A stretch of DNA of 64,000 nt from Pleurodeles waltl (Eukaryota > Chordata > Amphibia > Caudata > Salamandridae), in contig NC_090445.1 of assembly GCF_031143425.1 (NCBI RefSeq), positions 1,582,848,444-1,582,912,443 on the forward strand, read 5' to 3'. Shown piece after piece: positions 20,983 to 33,188 of the stretch (position 1 is the stretch's first letter; each line of letters starts with the position of its first letter). The notes under the pieces are model-generated. The model was not told the DNA's origin and made no database searches. It saw only the letters and a list, made by a program, of their open reading frames with translations. The position numbers were made by a program, and so were the translations under genes.

Positions 20983-21507
20983 GAGCCTCTTTTACAAGGC
21001 CTTTCCGCCACAGTTGCGTCATTTTCTTTTGACACAGCGGTGGCTCTAGCAGTGCTTTACACTGCTCCAGATTTACAAACAGACGCATTGGGCCTAATGC
21101 AGCAATGTGTAAACCCTTGCTTCACATTATACCTTTGGCAGGTAGAATGTATACAGGGTAGGCATTCATACGGAAAAAGCCACACAGAACTGACACAGTG
21201 AAATTTACATTTCACTGCGTCACTCTGCGACTTCACTGCATCATATTTTTACCACCTGCTCACAGTAGGTGTAAAGTTGATACAGGGCTTTTCTCTATGG
21301 GGGCCTCCTCACATTCCTGGAGTAGCATCATTTTTTTGACATTCGTACAGCAATGCATGAGTTTACTGTCAACAGATGCGTCAGAATTTCTGACGCATCT
21401 GTGAAAACATGCACCATGGAGCTCTGTATTGTTGCTAGGGGATCATAGGGCAACACAAGGAATCTGATGCATCTGGCCGATGTCTCAGATTCTTGTAAAT
21501 GAGGCCC
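20983..21507. mobile_element. MITE with inverted ends GAGCCTCTTTTACAAG / CTTGTAAATGAGGCCC
   Basis: The left end reads GAGCCTCTTTTACAAGGC and the right end CTTGTAAATGAGGCCC, which are imperfect inverted copies. Both flanks carry TGA, a possible three-base target duplication. Inside are blocks common in this genome's MITEs (CAGATTTACAAACAGACGCA, TCAGAATTTCTGACGCATCTG). No coding capacity. Confidence 0.55.
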
Positions 21508-22639
21508 TGAATCTCTGACCTTGTGAAAAAAACTGGAAGCAGAACCCTAAGTGTGGCTTTTTCTCACACTTCTGTTCTGTGTAGAGCAGCTACTGACAAC
21601 TACAGAGGGTATTGGAAGTCCTCCCACTATAGGGGAGCTCTCCTTCAGCAGTTGCTCTGCACACAGCAGACACATGCTCTATATGTTGCTGATAATCTAT
21701 TTTCCATATTTTGCCTGGACACCTCTGCATAATATCCATTCACTGCAATATCCTCTAATGTATCTATTGGTATTATTGTATTAATTTTTCATTTATTTTC
21801 AACACTGTATCATTTAAGTAATATGGCTGCATGGAAATTGTCACTGTCAGTGAGTCTGTGGCGTTGCTTCCTGTGATGTCATCAATGTGTGTCATCAATG
21901 TGATAATTATCTCTCACTCCTAAAGATTGTGAACACTTGAGAGCTCACCACCTGTAACAAATGGATCTGAGTGACCCAGTCAGATAACTATTTTTACAGA
22001 TGACATCTCAGCAGTGGCCAACACCTACATACTGAAGAAGAGATGAGAAGTACAAGTCATTCGGAGAAGCTATGTTTAAAGACACCTGTTAGCCTGATTG
22101 GATTATGCCTAAACCTACGTCAATATGTGGCCACTGCAATGGTGTTCTAACTCACTACTAGACCTGCCTTGTGAATGGATGAAAAATCTTGTTTGCCAAG
22201 TCCATGCCTCCACCATTTGGCCGAGTGGTATGTGATGGTGAATCAGGTGAAGTGACATGCCAAGGGCACCATCGGGTGTGTTTGTGCTCATAGACATGGG
22301 GTATCACGTTACTGAATATTTCAGCAAATTTAAAAAGTTCAGTGTAACGCGGATCTTTGAATATTGAAGAGTCACCCCATTTAATATTTCAGGCACTTCT
22401 CTTTTCAGAGATAAAAACATCATGACGAGACAGAAGAGACAGCAGAAATCAACCAGAGAAGGATGAGGTTCCACACCTTGGAGCACTGTAATTAATGCCC
22501 TTGAATGAGCACGTGTGAAAAAGTACCAAAGGTTCTTCAAAAACATCCACTGTATGAGAAACAGGAGGTAAAAAAACAAAGTATTACTTCACAAAATGTT
22601 CTGCTTCCCTGGAGATGGGTGCCTAGTAAGAGTCTTTAA
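21508..22639. other. About 1.1 kb with nothing recognised
   Basis: No feature beyond short chance frames. A 16-bp direct duplication (GTCATCAATGTGTGTCATCAATGTG) occurs at about 21,878-21,903. Confidence 0.45.
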
Positions 22640-24030
22640 GCCTGATTTAGAGGTAGCTAGTAATGGGACATATGCCAAAACACAGTGGTTCTCCACCAGT
22701 GCACCACACCTATCACTTGCCGATTCGAACGACAGAGAGAGGCTGCAACAAGCATCACCATGACGAAGATTAGTATGGAAATAGTGATGTCAATAAAATT
22801 GGTGCAGCACTGTCTACCTGATTGAGGGTGGCCAGTCCATCACCATTTCTGTTGGTGTGACTTCTCAGGAAGACAATCTTATGAACGCTGGCAGTCTTTC
22901 ATGGAAAAGTATGAAAATATCCCTGATGTGTTTGGAGAAATTTCTCTGAAATGTATGGGACATTTTAATTTTGGGTACTGGAAGTATATGCACAAATGTA
23001 GTACCCACATACATGATTGCAACTCAACCATGAATGGCATGGTAGACCTGCCACCAAGAACATTTTCCCTCAAAGCCCGTCCTGCAATGCAGATGTGAGA
23101 CACTTCATGAGTCACTCTCCGAGGCGAATGGTTAGATGCAAGGCGACTAGTGCATCTTAAAGTAAAACCCCCAAGCTGTGGGCAAATGACAGACTTAGGT
23201 GGGACATTCTTTTGCTTCCCAAAAGATTAGAGGTGCTCCCTGCATCTGTCAACTGCATGTATACTGGAGACCACACTATTAGGTTGAGCCATTGTCATCA
23301 AGCGTGAGTTTCTGTGGTCCCTGAACTATTGAGGGGGAGAAGAACAGAAAACAGAATGAAGATAATTTGGAAAGAAGGTAGACTTCCCCATGATAAAGAG
23401 GGCTAGTATCAAGAGCTGTCTGATAATAACTTAGATAGCCTCCATCGGTCACCACCCAGCGTGTTGGATCGCTCTGAGGGCCACAGTGACTTAGACCTCA
23501 AGAAGCAACAAAGTCAAATCAAAGAGCACTGGAAAGAAACACAGAGTTGCTGTGAGTTTACGGGTTGCAACACCATCTGCGAGCTCATTTGAGTGTGTCT
23601 TGAAATGCTATGTGGAATGAACTGAGCTGAATTTCTACTGCTAAGGAGGACGTATGGTCTGGTAGACCATTTTTTGCTTATGGATGGAAGTATGGAACAG
23701 ATTTATAATCTGGCAGACAGCCCATTTCTCATCCAAAGTGACATCGTAAATTACTCCATTGCCCTAGTACTGTCTGCTTGACCAGGCAGTCATTTCTTAA
23801 AGCATTTCCAAGAACTGCTGTGACAGCGGTTCCTGTCAATGTTTTTGACGTTTGATACAGGGCTACATCAACAGGAAAGAGTCCTGCACCAAATTGTTTA
23901 ATGCATGCTCCACTTGCCAAGGGAGTTCTCCCCCAATGGTGGGATGAGCCTTTAGTAGTTTTTACTTCCCCTTACCACCCAGGTTTTTCTGGCGGTCATG
24001 GGCAGTGAAAACTGACCTCTAAATCTGCCC
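22640..24030. mobile_element. Candidate 1.4-kb non-coding element with GCCTGATTTAGAGGT inverted ends
   Basis: GCCTGATTTAGAGGT at the left is mirrored by ACCTCTAAATCTGCCC at the right (24,015-24,030). No target duplication is obvious and no transposase frame is present. The inside is unremarkable. This is a structural suggestion only. Confidence 0.35.
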
Positions 24031-26247
24031 ATGTAAACTAGATAAGGGAATTAGAGGTCTGTCTCTTGTGACCCTTACCCCACAGGGCCATCATAGGAGT
24101 TTAATCATTGCAGAGAGGGAGAAGTCTCCGCTGTAATTAAACCAAAGGTCCACCACCATCTAAATTCAGCCGAGGGACGATTATGTTGGCAGTAAGCATA
24201 CTCCATTGCCATTCAGACGGAGTATGCTTACCACCAACATCTAAAACGTGCCCTTTGTGTTCATGTAGGTTTGTAAATTCATAGGAAATGCAGCAATGAT
24301 GTACATTCACCTAAACGAGCATTAGCAAAGCACAACCAGGCTTTGCATTCTTAAATGCAGCTTGCACTGAGTTGCCTGCACAAATTCCATTTGACACTTT
24401 CAAGCTTGTCAATGCTGAGAAAACAGCAGCAAAAAAACGTCTTTCTGCATAGAATGCATACAAGGAGATAACAATGAATGTTAAAAACAGTGTGACAAAT
24501 GAGCGTACTTTGCAGATATAAAATAGTCTCTCATGCCTTCCAATGGAAGCACTTCCTATAGGCAGAATGATACACCAATAGCCAATGGAATGAGGTTAGA
24601 AACTAACAATACTCTTGGTGGATGCAAAGCTCATTCTCTGTGTATATTTGGAGAACTGGTAACAGTACGTCTTGCAGATAGCTGCATTGTCTAGCCATAC
24701 CTGAAAAAAGAAGATTCAGTTCTCAGGAAGGCACAGCATACAGAACACCAGGCTAGTGACACCAACATGTTGTAAGCAGCAGTGCCCTTGTGTGTATCAA
24801 CCTCAGCACATAAGACCAAAGGACTAGGATCATGGAACGATTTTGCTATTAACTGTCTGGAGAACTTCAAACAGAAATAAAGACCATTGAAGTTTTAATT
24901 TCCAGCAACAACTACATGGTACAAATTGGTGCAACTTCATTTTCTAGCAGGACAATATTTATCATTGAGAATCATAACCAGATATGTGGCAAAGCCCCAG
25001 TACAGGCACAGATCACACTTGGCTACAACCTGCTTTTGTGACACTTGTCTGGGAGTATCACAGAGCTCTGAGTGCCTTCTCTAGATTCGTCTTTAATGCA
25101 GAGTTATTCCTCAGTATAGCTTCACCACTCACTCACACTTTCACCTGCCTTAGATCTAATATGGTCCCCCCGTGTCTATAGCCACCACTCACCAGTGCTA
25201 TCATGCCAGAAGCGGTGAGGTCCTCTCCTCATACCGCACCCTGATATGGGCCTTCGCAGTGGCAATAAAATACAGCTTTGCACAATTTTCTGTTATTTCC
25301 ACCAACATACTTGGAAAGCTGAGCTCGCTCCCTGCTCGCTTCTTCCATTCAGAATGCAGAGCTCTTATATGTCAAGGAACACAGAGCTTGAGATACATGC
25401 CAACGACTGTAGTTTCAGACCATTGTACACCACACGGATAAACAAGATGAAAACCCATGACAGACTGACTTCTATCACTCCCCCTCCCACATTGTGTTTT
25501 TGCCCCTGAGGTTTTCTGGTATTTTTTTCCTTTTTTGGGGTATGCAGGACTCCTAATCCCAAGGACCTAAAACTTCAGGTATAATGCTCCATGGGGATGC
25601 CCGTTATGTCTACGACAGTAGTTTAAAGTAGGTACTATGACTATTTTGAATAACTGGTCCTTTTAAACCAAATGGCTTGAAAATGTCAATTTTCACTGAA
25701 ATTGATATGGGTTTTAATAATTTATTCTGGATTTGCGCCTGGTTAGAACCCAATCCATTTTGTACGTGTGACCCTCAGCAGAACATGCAGCTGGGCAACC
25801 TAGAGTGGAGCACAATGCTCTGAGATCCTACCTGATAGCTCATTGGACTACATGTGAGCTGTGATCATGCCTTCGGTTCCCTGTGGATAGTTACTTCACA
25901 AATCGTGATGATCCTTGTTACTAGGTACCCAAGCACCCAGGGAAAGAACTTGCATTCTCAGGTATCCCCATAACTCCCTCTGCAGCTCTTGAGCTGAAGG
26001 GAAATGTAATGGGAAGATTGCAACATTGTGAAGCTGGGATGTCAAACGTCAAGTGCAACAACTTATTCTCATACACCTCTTTGTCCAGTACCGGTTCTTT
26101 AAGGGATAGTCTCCATAACATGAGAAGACACAGGGATAGTGGACAATTGTGACACATGCAGCTACCCAGGAAAATATGTTCAGAAAGATATCCTTTCACA
26201 CACCTTACCTACAGCTATTGCATTATTAGCAAAAATTAAATAATTAT
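24031..26247. other. About 2.2 kb, mostly unrecognised, with one hairpin
   Basis: The only clear structure is an inverted repeat at about 24,186-24,236 (GGCAGTAAGCATACTCC and GGAGTATGCTTACCACC around a short loop). It may be the subterminal part of another decayed MITE, because ATCTAAATTCAGC and ATCTAAAACGTGCCC lie close by. The rest shows nothing I can support. Confidence 0.45.
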
Positions 26248-27135
26248 GGCCCTCATTATGATATTGGCGGTAAAAACTGCCTACCACTGCGGCGACGGCC
26301 GCCAAAAGACCGTCGCTGCGGCTACCAGCCGTCCGCCGTATTATGACCACAGCCGGATTTCCGGTAGAAGAATGGCGGAAATCCAGCTGTGGCCATTCCG
26401 GTGGATGGTGGTAAGGTGGCGCTGCTGCCACCGGCAGTGCCACACCAGTAGACCGCCACCAGTCGTATTATGACCCATAATACGGCCTGGCGGTGTTCTG
26501 CTGGCGGACGTTGCTACTGGCAACAGCGTCCCGTCTCCTGCCAGAGGACCGCCTGCACACAGGTAAGTGGGTGCGCTGACAGGGGAGGGGAGTGGGGGGT
26601 GTTGTGTGTGTGTTGGGGTGTGTGAATGTTGTGTTCTATGAATGCGTGTCTGCGTGCATATATGAAAGTTTGTGCGGATGTGTGTGTGAATGGATGTATG
26701 CATGCGTGGATGCATGTGGGAATGGGTGTGTGTATGTGTGTGTGGGGGGCATGAATGTAGGAGGGTTTGGAGAGGAAGGGGGCGGGGGTATCTGGAGAAG
26801 GGGGTGGGAGCGGGGAAGACCTCTATCAGTGAAAGGGAAGGGATTCCCTGTCACTCATAGTGCCTACCGCCATGGTTTTCGTGGTGGTAAGGGAGCCACG
26901 GAAACCATGGCGGTAGGTGGTTTCATTATCCCGCAGGCAGTACAGTGACAGCCGCCGGGCTGGAGATTGATATCTCCAGCCCGGCAGCTGTGACCGCCGT
27001 GGCGGTTAGTGTGGTACATTGGCGGTTTGGCTTCAGCTAAACCGCCAATGTCATAATATGGTGCGAATGTACCACCAGCCTGTTGCAGTACTTTCCACCA
27101 TATTACCGCTGACCGCCAGGGTCATAATGAGGGCC
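26248..27135. mobile_element. 888-bp GC-rich MITE with an internal TG/GT-rich microsatellite
   Basis: Begins GGCCCTCATTATGA after TTAT and ends TCATAATGAGGGCC before TAG, giving 14-bp inverted ends that are perfect apart from choice of boundary. Multiple CCGCC/GGCGG hairpins follow (for example GGCTGGAGATTGATATCTCC with its partner at about 26,958-26,980). From about 26,590 to 26,760 it carries a degenerate TGTG/GTGT microsatellite. The His/Thr-rich and Cys/Val-rich frames here come from that repeat. Confidence 0.7.
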
Positions 27136-27789
27136 TAGATTTTGACTCAAAAACAAGTTTATTGCATGTGGGCTATTGAGATGCCTAATACAGCCATAAA
27201 TACGTTTTGGCAGGCATAATCTGTAGTTTCCAGTTTGACCTCAAATTTGACCTCAAACCTATGCCTATTGATTAGTTGGGCACTAGAGAATATGATCAAT
27301 TTGAGAATATATCCCTCGCTTGACCCACACTATATTAACACGCGCTTTCAGAATCTTTTTGAATATCAAAGGTGTTCAGAGGGGGTCATTGACTATGCTT
27401 CCCAAAAGTTGGAAGCGGCAAACATATCTCATAGAATAAAAGATATTTCTCGTTTCTTATTCCTATTGTTTAACCAGCTTTATAATAGTAAATATAGCCA
27501 AAATAGGACCCATAGGACGCATGAGCATAAAATATCTGACTCAGACTAAGATCTAGGCCAGCACCGACCTTGGCAACAAGTGAAGTTCAAACCAGAGAAG
27601 TTCATTCCGGTGCAATTTCTCAATTTAAGTTATTTCTTTCAAAGCATGCTGTAGACGTCATTGATTGCCCTCTTTAGTTCCGCGAGTACAGGAGTATTTT
27701 TCCATGATATGCTTTAGAAAGAGATGAGTTCTTACTCGGACCAATTTCTCAATTTTTTAGCTCCTTTACCGCTATGACTAAATTGTTTT
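27136..27789 (+). other. Unique-looking DNA with a 104-codon frame of unknown nature
   Basis: A plus-strand frame (27,235-27,549) reads without repeats and with ordinary amino-acid composition (PSLDPHYINTRFQNLFEYQ, IKDISRFLFLLFNQLYNSK). I do not recognise it. It has no start context or neighbours that suggest a gene, and it may be a chance frame in AT-rich DNA or a fragment of an unknown element. Confidence 0.25.
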
Positions 27790-28320
27790 CCCTAAGCTCC
27801 ACGAAACTCACAGTCTGTCTCTCTGATGATTTCACTACTTCTCTTTAGCTGCCACAGAACTCCTCACCACCAGTTTCCATGGACTTCAGAGCTTCTCTGT
27901 AAGAGCCCCCCCCCACCCCCAGAACTCCTCCACCGCGGCCTCCATACTCCCTCCCTCCCTCCTGCTGTCCCTGGTGGTTGTATGTCATTAAGTCCATTCT
28001 TTCTCAAACTTCACAGCTTCCCACTGCTCTCCCTTCGCACCCCGTTCCAATCCCACCTCCTCAAACGCTGCTGCTTCCTTTTACTGCAACCAAAGCTCAC
28101 CTGCCACAATCCCAATCTCTCCTCACATCTCAGAGTGTCTGTGTAACCACTTCCGGAGCTGTCCCAACCTCAGTACTCCTAGGTTAAACAGAGCTCCTCT
28201 GTCCCACTGTACCGGCGGACTTCAATGCGCCCCTTTAACTGCCCCCTGAGTTCCTGTGCCCTAACCCAATCCCCTCACACTTCATGGCTTCCCTCCAGCT
28301 GCCCAGAGCGCCGGGCCTGC
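27790..28320. repeat. Degenerate C/T-rich minisatellite, first block
   Basis: Loosely repeated units combine a TTCACTACTTCTCTTTAGCTGCC-like half with a CCCCAGAACTCCTCCAC-like half. They resemble the more regular units at 28,820-29,840 but are much more diverged. No protein is implied. Confidence 0.5.
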
Positions 28321-28800
28321 CACGTGAGGCGTATCTCATGCGGCACCGCTGGGATTTTTCTCGGTTTGTTCATTGCCCCACAGAAAACAATAGTCTACAG
28401 AGAATACAGTGGACACGGACAAGATATTGGACAACTTCAGAGACACCGATTTGTCTGGTTTTCTAACGTCAGAGGGGATTATTTCATCCAGTTCCACTGC
28501 ATTCTGGTACTTTTGGTGTTGTTGTTTTCGTCATGAAAATAAAAACTGTGTACCCGAGAATGCAGAGAAAATATAGGTGCGGCGCTCTCTGCATTGCACT
28601 GCGGAAAATGTCTGTTTGCGATTGCGTGTCAATTAAAGCGTCACACATGAACCGTGCAAACGTCACATGTAAATTCACTAAAACTACAGAAATGTCACTC
28701 ATGCATAAAGAAAATGTAGCAGCTGTGGCGCTCCTGCAATCCCGACCTCCTGGTCTCTCTGGTTCCCTTTGCCCTGAGGGACGTCCCCACGCCCTCCTCC
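28321..28800. other. Non-repetitive segment inside the minisatellite field
   Basis: This segment interrupts the two C/T-rich repeat blocks. It contains AAATAAAAACTGTG at about 28,535-28,548 and AAAGCGTCACACATGAACCG. The 117- and 112-codon frames on the two strands overlap each other and show no family features. It may be an insertion, but no ends were identified. Confidence 0.3.
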
Positions 28801-28819
28801 TAATCTCACTGTTTCCCTT

Positions 28820-29840
28820 CATGTTGCTCCCACAGCCCCCACTTTCCTGCCTGCATCACCTCACTGCTACCCTTACCTGCCCCTAGAGACCCTCCATTAT
28901 CCCAGTGCTTCCTTTAGCTACCAGTAGAGACCCCCCTCCTTTCCTCAGGGACCTCACTGCATCCTTTAGCTGCCCCTAGAAACCATCCCCGCTTCCATGA
29001 CCTCTCTACTTCTCTAGAGGTGCACCGGGAGACCCCCTGCACCTCCATGACCTCGCTGCTTTCCTTCAGCTACCCCTAGAAATCCCCTATTCCAGCGTCA
29101 ACTCACTGTTTTCCTTTAGCTGATCCAAGAGACCCTCCCTGTCCTCCCTGGCCTCACTGCTTCCTTTCGCTGCCCCTAGGTGCTGCCCCAACCTCCATGA
29201 CCTCCATGACTCACTGCTTCTCTTGAAGTGCCCTGGAGACCCCCCCCCCCACTCCTCCATGTCCCCACTGCTTTTCTTCAACTGCCCCTAGTGATCCCCT
29301 ATTCCACCGTGACCTCACTGCTTCGTTTAGCTGCCCCTAGAAACCACCCCTACCTCCATGACTTCACTGCCTCGCTAGAGGTGCCCCCTCATTGCACTAT
29401 GACCTCACTGCTTTCCTTCAGCTACCCCTAGAGACCCCCCACCCCTCTATGACCTCACTGCTTTCTTTAGCTCCCTCTAGAGACCCCCCACTCCTCGGTG
29501 TCCTCACTGCTTTCCTTCAGCTACCCCTAGAGAACCCCCACTCATCGGTGTCCTCACTGATTTCCCTCTGCTGCCCCTAGAGATCCCCCCATTCCTCCGT
29601 GGCCTGTTTTCCTTTAGCTGTCCCTAGAGACCGCACCCGGACCTCCCTGGCCTCATTGCTTTCTTTTAGCTGCCCATGGAGACCTCCCATTCCCCTCATT
29701 TTGACCTTCCGGCTTCCCTTTAGCTGCCCCTATATACTGCCACCTCCTCCGTGACATCACTGCTTCCCTTTAGCTGACACTAGGTATCCACGTTCCCCCC
29801 TGACCTCATTGCTTCCCCTTATGTGCCCAGAACCCTTTGG
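28820..29840. repeat. Minisatellite, about 50-bp period, about 20 units
   Basis: Tandem units each contain CTCACTGCTTTCCTT(T/C)AGCT, then CCCCTAGAGA, then a CCCCCC(A/T)CTCCTCCG-like run. Sample unit lengths counted at 29,401-29,600 are 50, 49, 50 and 51, so the array cannot hold a reading frame across units. Units at 29,400-29,580 are the best preserved and those at both edges are more diverged. Confidence 0.85.
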
Positions 29841-30589
29841 TCAAGTCTTCCCTCGGACTTCATTGCGGTTTTCTGTCCGACTCATCATTTGCCTTCCAAT
29901 GAGGGTGGAAGTGTGAATGAACAGGCGGTTTATGGAGCGCTTGAAGCTAAAATTTATTCCAAGAGTGGGAGCTGATAGCTTTCGAAAGTGATTGCCTGTG
30001 ACATCCATTAGTGGTGCTTTCAGGATTAAAAAGGGAAGCAGAAAAAGCATGCAGAAATACTGTAGAAATACTGGCTGCACGCAGGGCCTGCCTGCATGCT
30101 GACACCGAATTGTGACACCTCTCGCCGAGTTAATTACCTTGTCTCAAAAAATTAAATATTTTTTTTGTTTCTAATTAAGCACTCACGGCAGCCAGGATAT
30201 TTTTGAATGCAGACATTGCCTCTCCCGCTGGTCCCCTGCTCTCCCATGTTGCCTAATTGCATTATAGTATCCATGGGAGAGCACAAGAGCGGGGGCTCCA
30301 GAGAGTGGCTCTTGACACCAGAGCTGATGAGATGTTTGAGAAGATCCCAGCAGTGACTGAGCACTCCGCTGTTCATTGGAGAGATGGATGGACATCTCAT
30401 TTGCAATAATTAAACAACAGTGGGTCTAGAACCAACACAACAGATTATAAATGAATCTCTAGTGATAAAACACACCACTTCCAAACACTGAAAAGGGCAT
30501 ATCTGGATCTCCTCAGGGTGCAAAATGCATTATAATGTAACAATTATTTCCAAGGGTCTGATAAATCCTCCTAACCCGATGGTTTAAAT
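29841..30589. other. About 750 bp of unique-looking spacer between two minisatellites
   Basis: No frame or repeat could be supported. The segment separates the C/T-rich array from the next array of similar period. Confidence 0.45.
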
Positions 30590-32880
30590 ATAAACATCAG
30601 AGACTCTGACAGACTTTGCTAGACAAAGGGTAGCACCATCTATAGGAAACCCAAACAGATGTTACATAACTGATGATGGGGTGGTCTCCATGAGCGACTT
30701 CAGTGAGACCAGTAAGTTCCTGAAGACGTAATACAGTTTCCTAAACTAAGGGCAATGATGTCCTGGGTGGCTCAGATTGATGTTCTTCAAATGAGGCTGG
30801 GGCGAGATTTGAGAGGAGCATTGAGAGGCTTGACTATACTGAGGGCACTACTGTCCTCAAGACATGTCCCGAAGAAATGTGATTGACTTTCCTAAACTAG
30901 GGTTGATACTGTGTCAAACAGCTTGTGGAGTGATGCCTTTCTGAAGAACTGAGACATATCTTTCAGAGATGGTTTTACAGACTTATGTAAACTGAGCAAG
31001 GGAGATTTGATGGACATTCTTAAACTGAGAGTGATAACTTCCTGCAGATCTTCTATAGACTTTCCTAAACTGTGGGTGGTGCTATTCCATGGAGATTTCA
31101 AATACTTTCCTAAACTGAGGGTGATACTTTCTCAGGCATAATAGATTTAGGCCCTCATTTCAACCTCGGTGGTCTTTTTCCAAGACCGCCGAGGTACCGC
31201 TGTGCTGAAGACCGCCAGTGCAGGCAGTTTTCCGTGCAGCAAATCATGACTGCTGGCAGCCCTCTGTCCTTTTTCGGACAGAGAGCCGCCAGCAGCCATA
31301 CTGGCGGTCGGCGGGGAAGTGGAGGCTGCTCCACCTCCTCCGCCCCGTCAACAGAACATCGCTCACCGAATCCCAACCAAGGATTCGGTGTGGCGGTGTT
31401 TTGGTGACGGGGAGCTGGCGGCCGAGCAGCCCCCATGGATCCTGTCCCCTCCCGGAGGATCACCGGACAAGGTAAGGTGATTGTCCGTTACGGGAGGGGG
31501 CGGGGGGTGTTGTGTGTTGCGTGCGTGCATGGGGGTGTGCGTGTGAGTAAGTAGAGGGGGTGCGGTATTACCGCCACTTCTCCCCCACCTGCCAGGGTCA
31601 TAATGAGGGCCATACTCTCTTAAACTAACGGTGATGCAGCCCTAACGTTTCCAGAGGATTTTATCAACCAAGGGTGGTAACTTCTTAAGATCTTTTATGT
31701 CCTTTCCTCAACAGAGTGTGGTACCTTCACGTGGATCTTTGAGACTTTCCTAAACTATGCAAGGTACCTTGATTGACTTTCTTAAACTGGTGGTGATACA
31801 TTCCTGTGGCTCTTTTACAGACTTACCTAACATGGGGTGGAGGTATCAATGGGAGAGTTGATACACTTTCCTAAATTAAGTCAGGTACCTTTCTGACCAT
31901 CGTTCATTGGCATTCTAAACTGAGGTAATACTTTCATGTTGAACTTTATTAGACTTTCCTAACCTCACAATGCTACCATCCCAGGAAGATTTTATAGACT
32001 TTCCTAATCTGAGGCTGGCACCTCCATAAAGACATTCGAAATACTCTCCTAACTAAAGGATGATGCTGTTCTGAGTAACGCTGACAGATGTTCCTTAACC
32101 AAGAGTGGGGAGGTCCTGTGGAGCTTTGAGAGACTCCTATACTGAGGGTAGTACCCTCCTGAAGATATTTGACGGACTTTCGTAAACTATGGACGTTGTT
32201 TCAGTCTTTCATGAACTTAGGGTGATGCTGCTCTAAAGAACTTTCACGCATCTTCTCGAGAAGCTTTTATAGAATTTCCTAAACTAATCAAGATGCCTTG
32301 ATTTACTTTCTTAAACTGAGGGTGAGACCTTCCTGTATCTTTGGTAGACCTTCTTAACCTGAGGATGTAACAGTCCCAGGGAAATGTTCCTAAACTAACG
32401 ATGGTGCATACTGAAGAGTTTTTAGAGGATTAAATTAAGTGAGCTTCGTAACTTTTGAGAAGCTTTTATAAACGTTTCCAAACTGAGAGTGGTACATTAT
32501 TGCAGATGTTAGAGTTTCCTGAAACAGAAAGCAATAACATCCTAATAGCTTTCAGGGACTGGACTGGCCTGATGAGCTTAGAGAAACGTGTCTAAACTGA
32601 GAGCGGTGCTGTTCTGAGGAGATTTGAGAACTTTCTTAGGTGAGGGTTGTACCATTACAAAGAGCAATAAAAGATGTCTTATGATTGTGTCATTGTGATG
32701 AATTGTAAATAATACTCGGGATGTTTGACAAACTTGACTAAAATGAGGGTGGTAAAATCATTTTGATTAGGTAGGATATAGCACCTAATCTAAAGGAAAT
32801 AACATCCTGACACACTTTGATATGTTTTGATAATGTTAATGTGAGTGTGGTGCCAACCTTTTAAGAAACTTTGATAACAC
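30590..32880. repeat. Second minisatellite, about 45-60 bp units built on GACTTTCCTAAACTGAGGG
   Basis: A long, diverged array. Recurrent phrases are GACTTTCCTAAACTGAGGGTG, a GTACCTTCCTG-like middle, and AGATCTTTTATAGAC. Clear instances are at 30,883-30,900, 31,060-31,120, 31,740-31,757, 31,960-32,010 and 32,270-32,290. Unit length varies, so no reading frame is conserved. A 462-bp MITE interrupts the array (31,150-31,611). Confidence 0.8.
31150..31611. mobile_element. 462-bp GC-rich MITE inserted in the minisatellite
   Basis: Begins GGCCCTCATTTCAACCTCGG and ends CAGGGTCATAATGAGGGCC, flanked by TTA on the left and ATA on the right. Both flanks are units of the surrounding array, so the element arrived after the array had formed. 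Hairpins include CGGTGGTCTTTTTCCAAGACCGCCG at its left end. It ends with G-rich GTGTGTTG-like repeats before the right terminus. Confidence 0.75.
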
Positions 32881-33014
32881 AAAGTTTGTTTTTCAAATTA
32901 TTTCTGACAAATGCGTATCCTAACATCAGACTTAAATTTTCATTGTGGATGCACGGCAAACATTTCCTTAATGTGTGTTCTAATTAAACAGGAGAGTAGG
33001 CACTTATAGACTTA

Positions 33015-33185
33015 GGGCCTGATTCTAACTTTGGAGGACGGTGTTAAACCGTCCCAAAAGTGGCGGATATACCACCTACCGTATTACGAGTTCCATAGGA
33101 TATAATGGACTCGTAATACGGTAGGTGGTATATCCGCCGCTTTTGGGACGGTTTAACACCGTCCTCCAAAGTTAGAATCAGGCCC
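33015..33185. mobile_element. 171-bp nearly perfect palindromic MITE, TTA duplication
   Basis: Two arms of about 75-80 bp are reverse complements with a single mismatch seen (GTGGCGG versus GCGGCGG), separated by a loop of under 20 bp around ATAGGATATAATGG. The ends are GGGCCTGATTCTAACTTTGG, flanked by TTA at 33,012-33,014 and 33,186-33,188. Size, ends and target fit a PIF/Harbinger fold-back MITE. The high arm identity implies recent origin or conversion between the arms. Confidence 0.88.
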
Positions 33186-33188
33186 TTA

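Noticed and set aside
26592..26948. 118-codon Cys/Val/Gly-rich frame and its His/Thr-rich partner
   Set aside because: Encoded by a degenerate TGTG microsatellite inside a MITE.
28820..32880. Arrays of regularly spaced repeats, considered as CRISPR
   Set aside because: Units are contiguous with no unique spacers, vary in length and lie in a eukaryotic retroelement-rich context with no cas genes.
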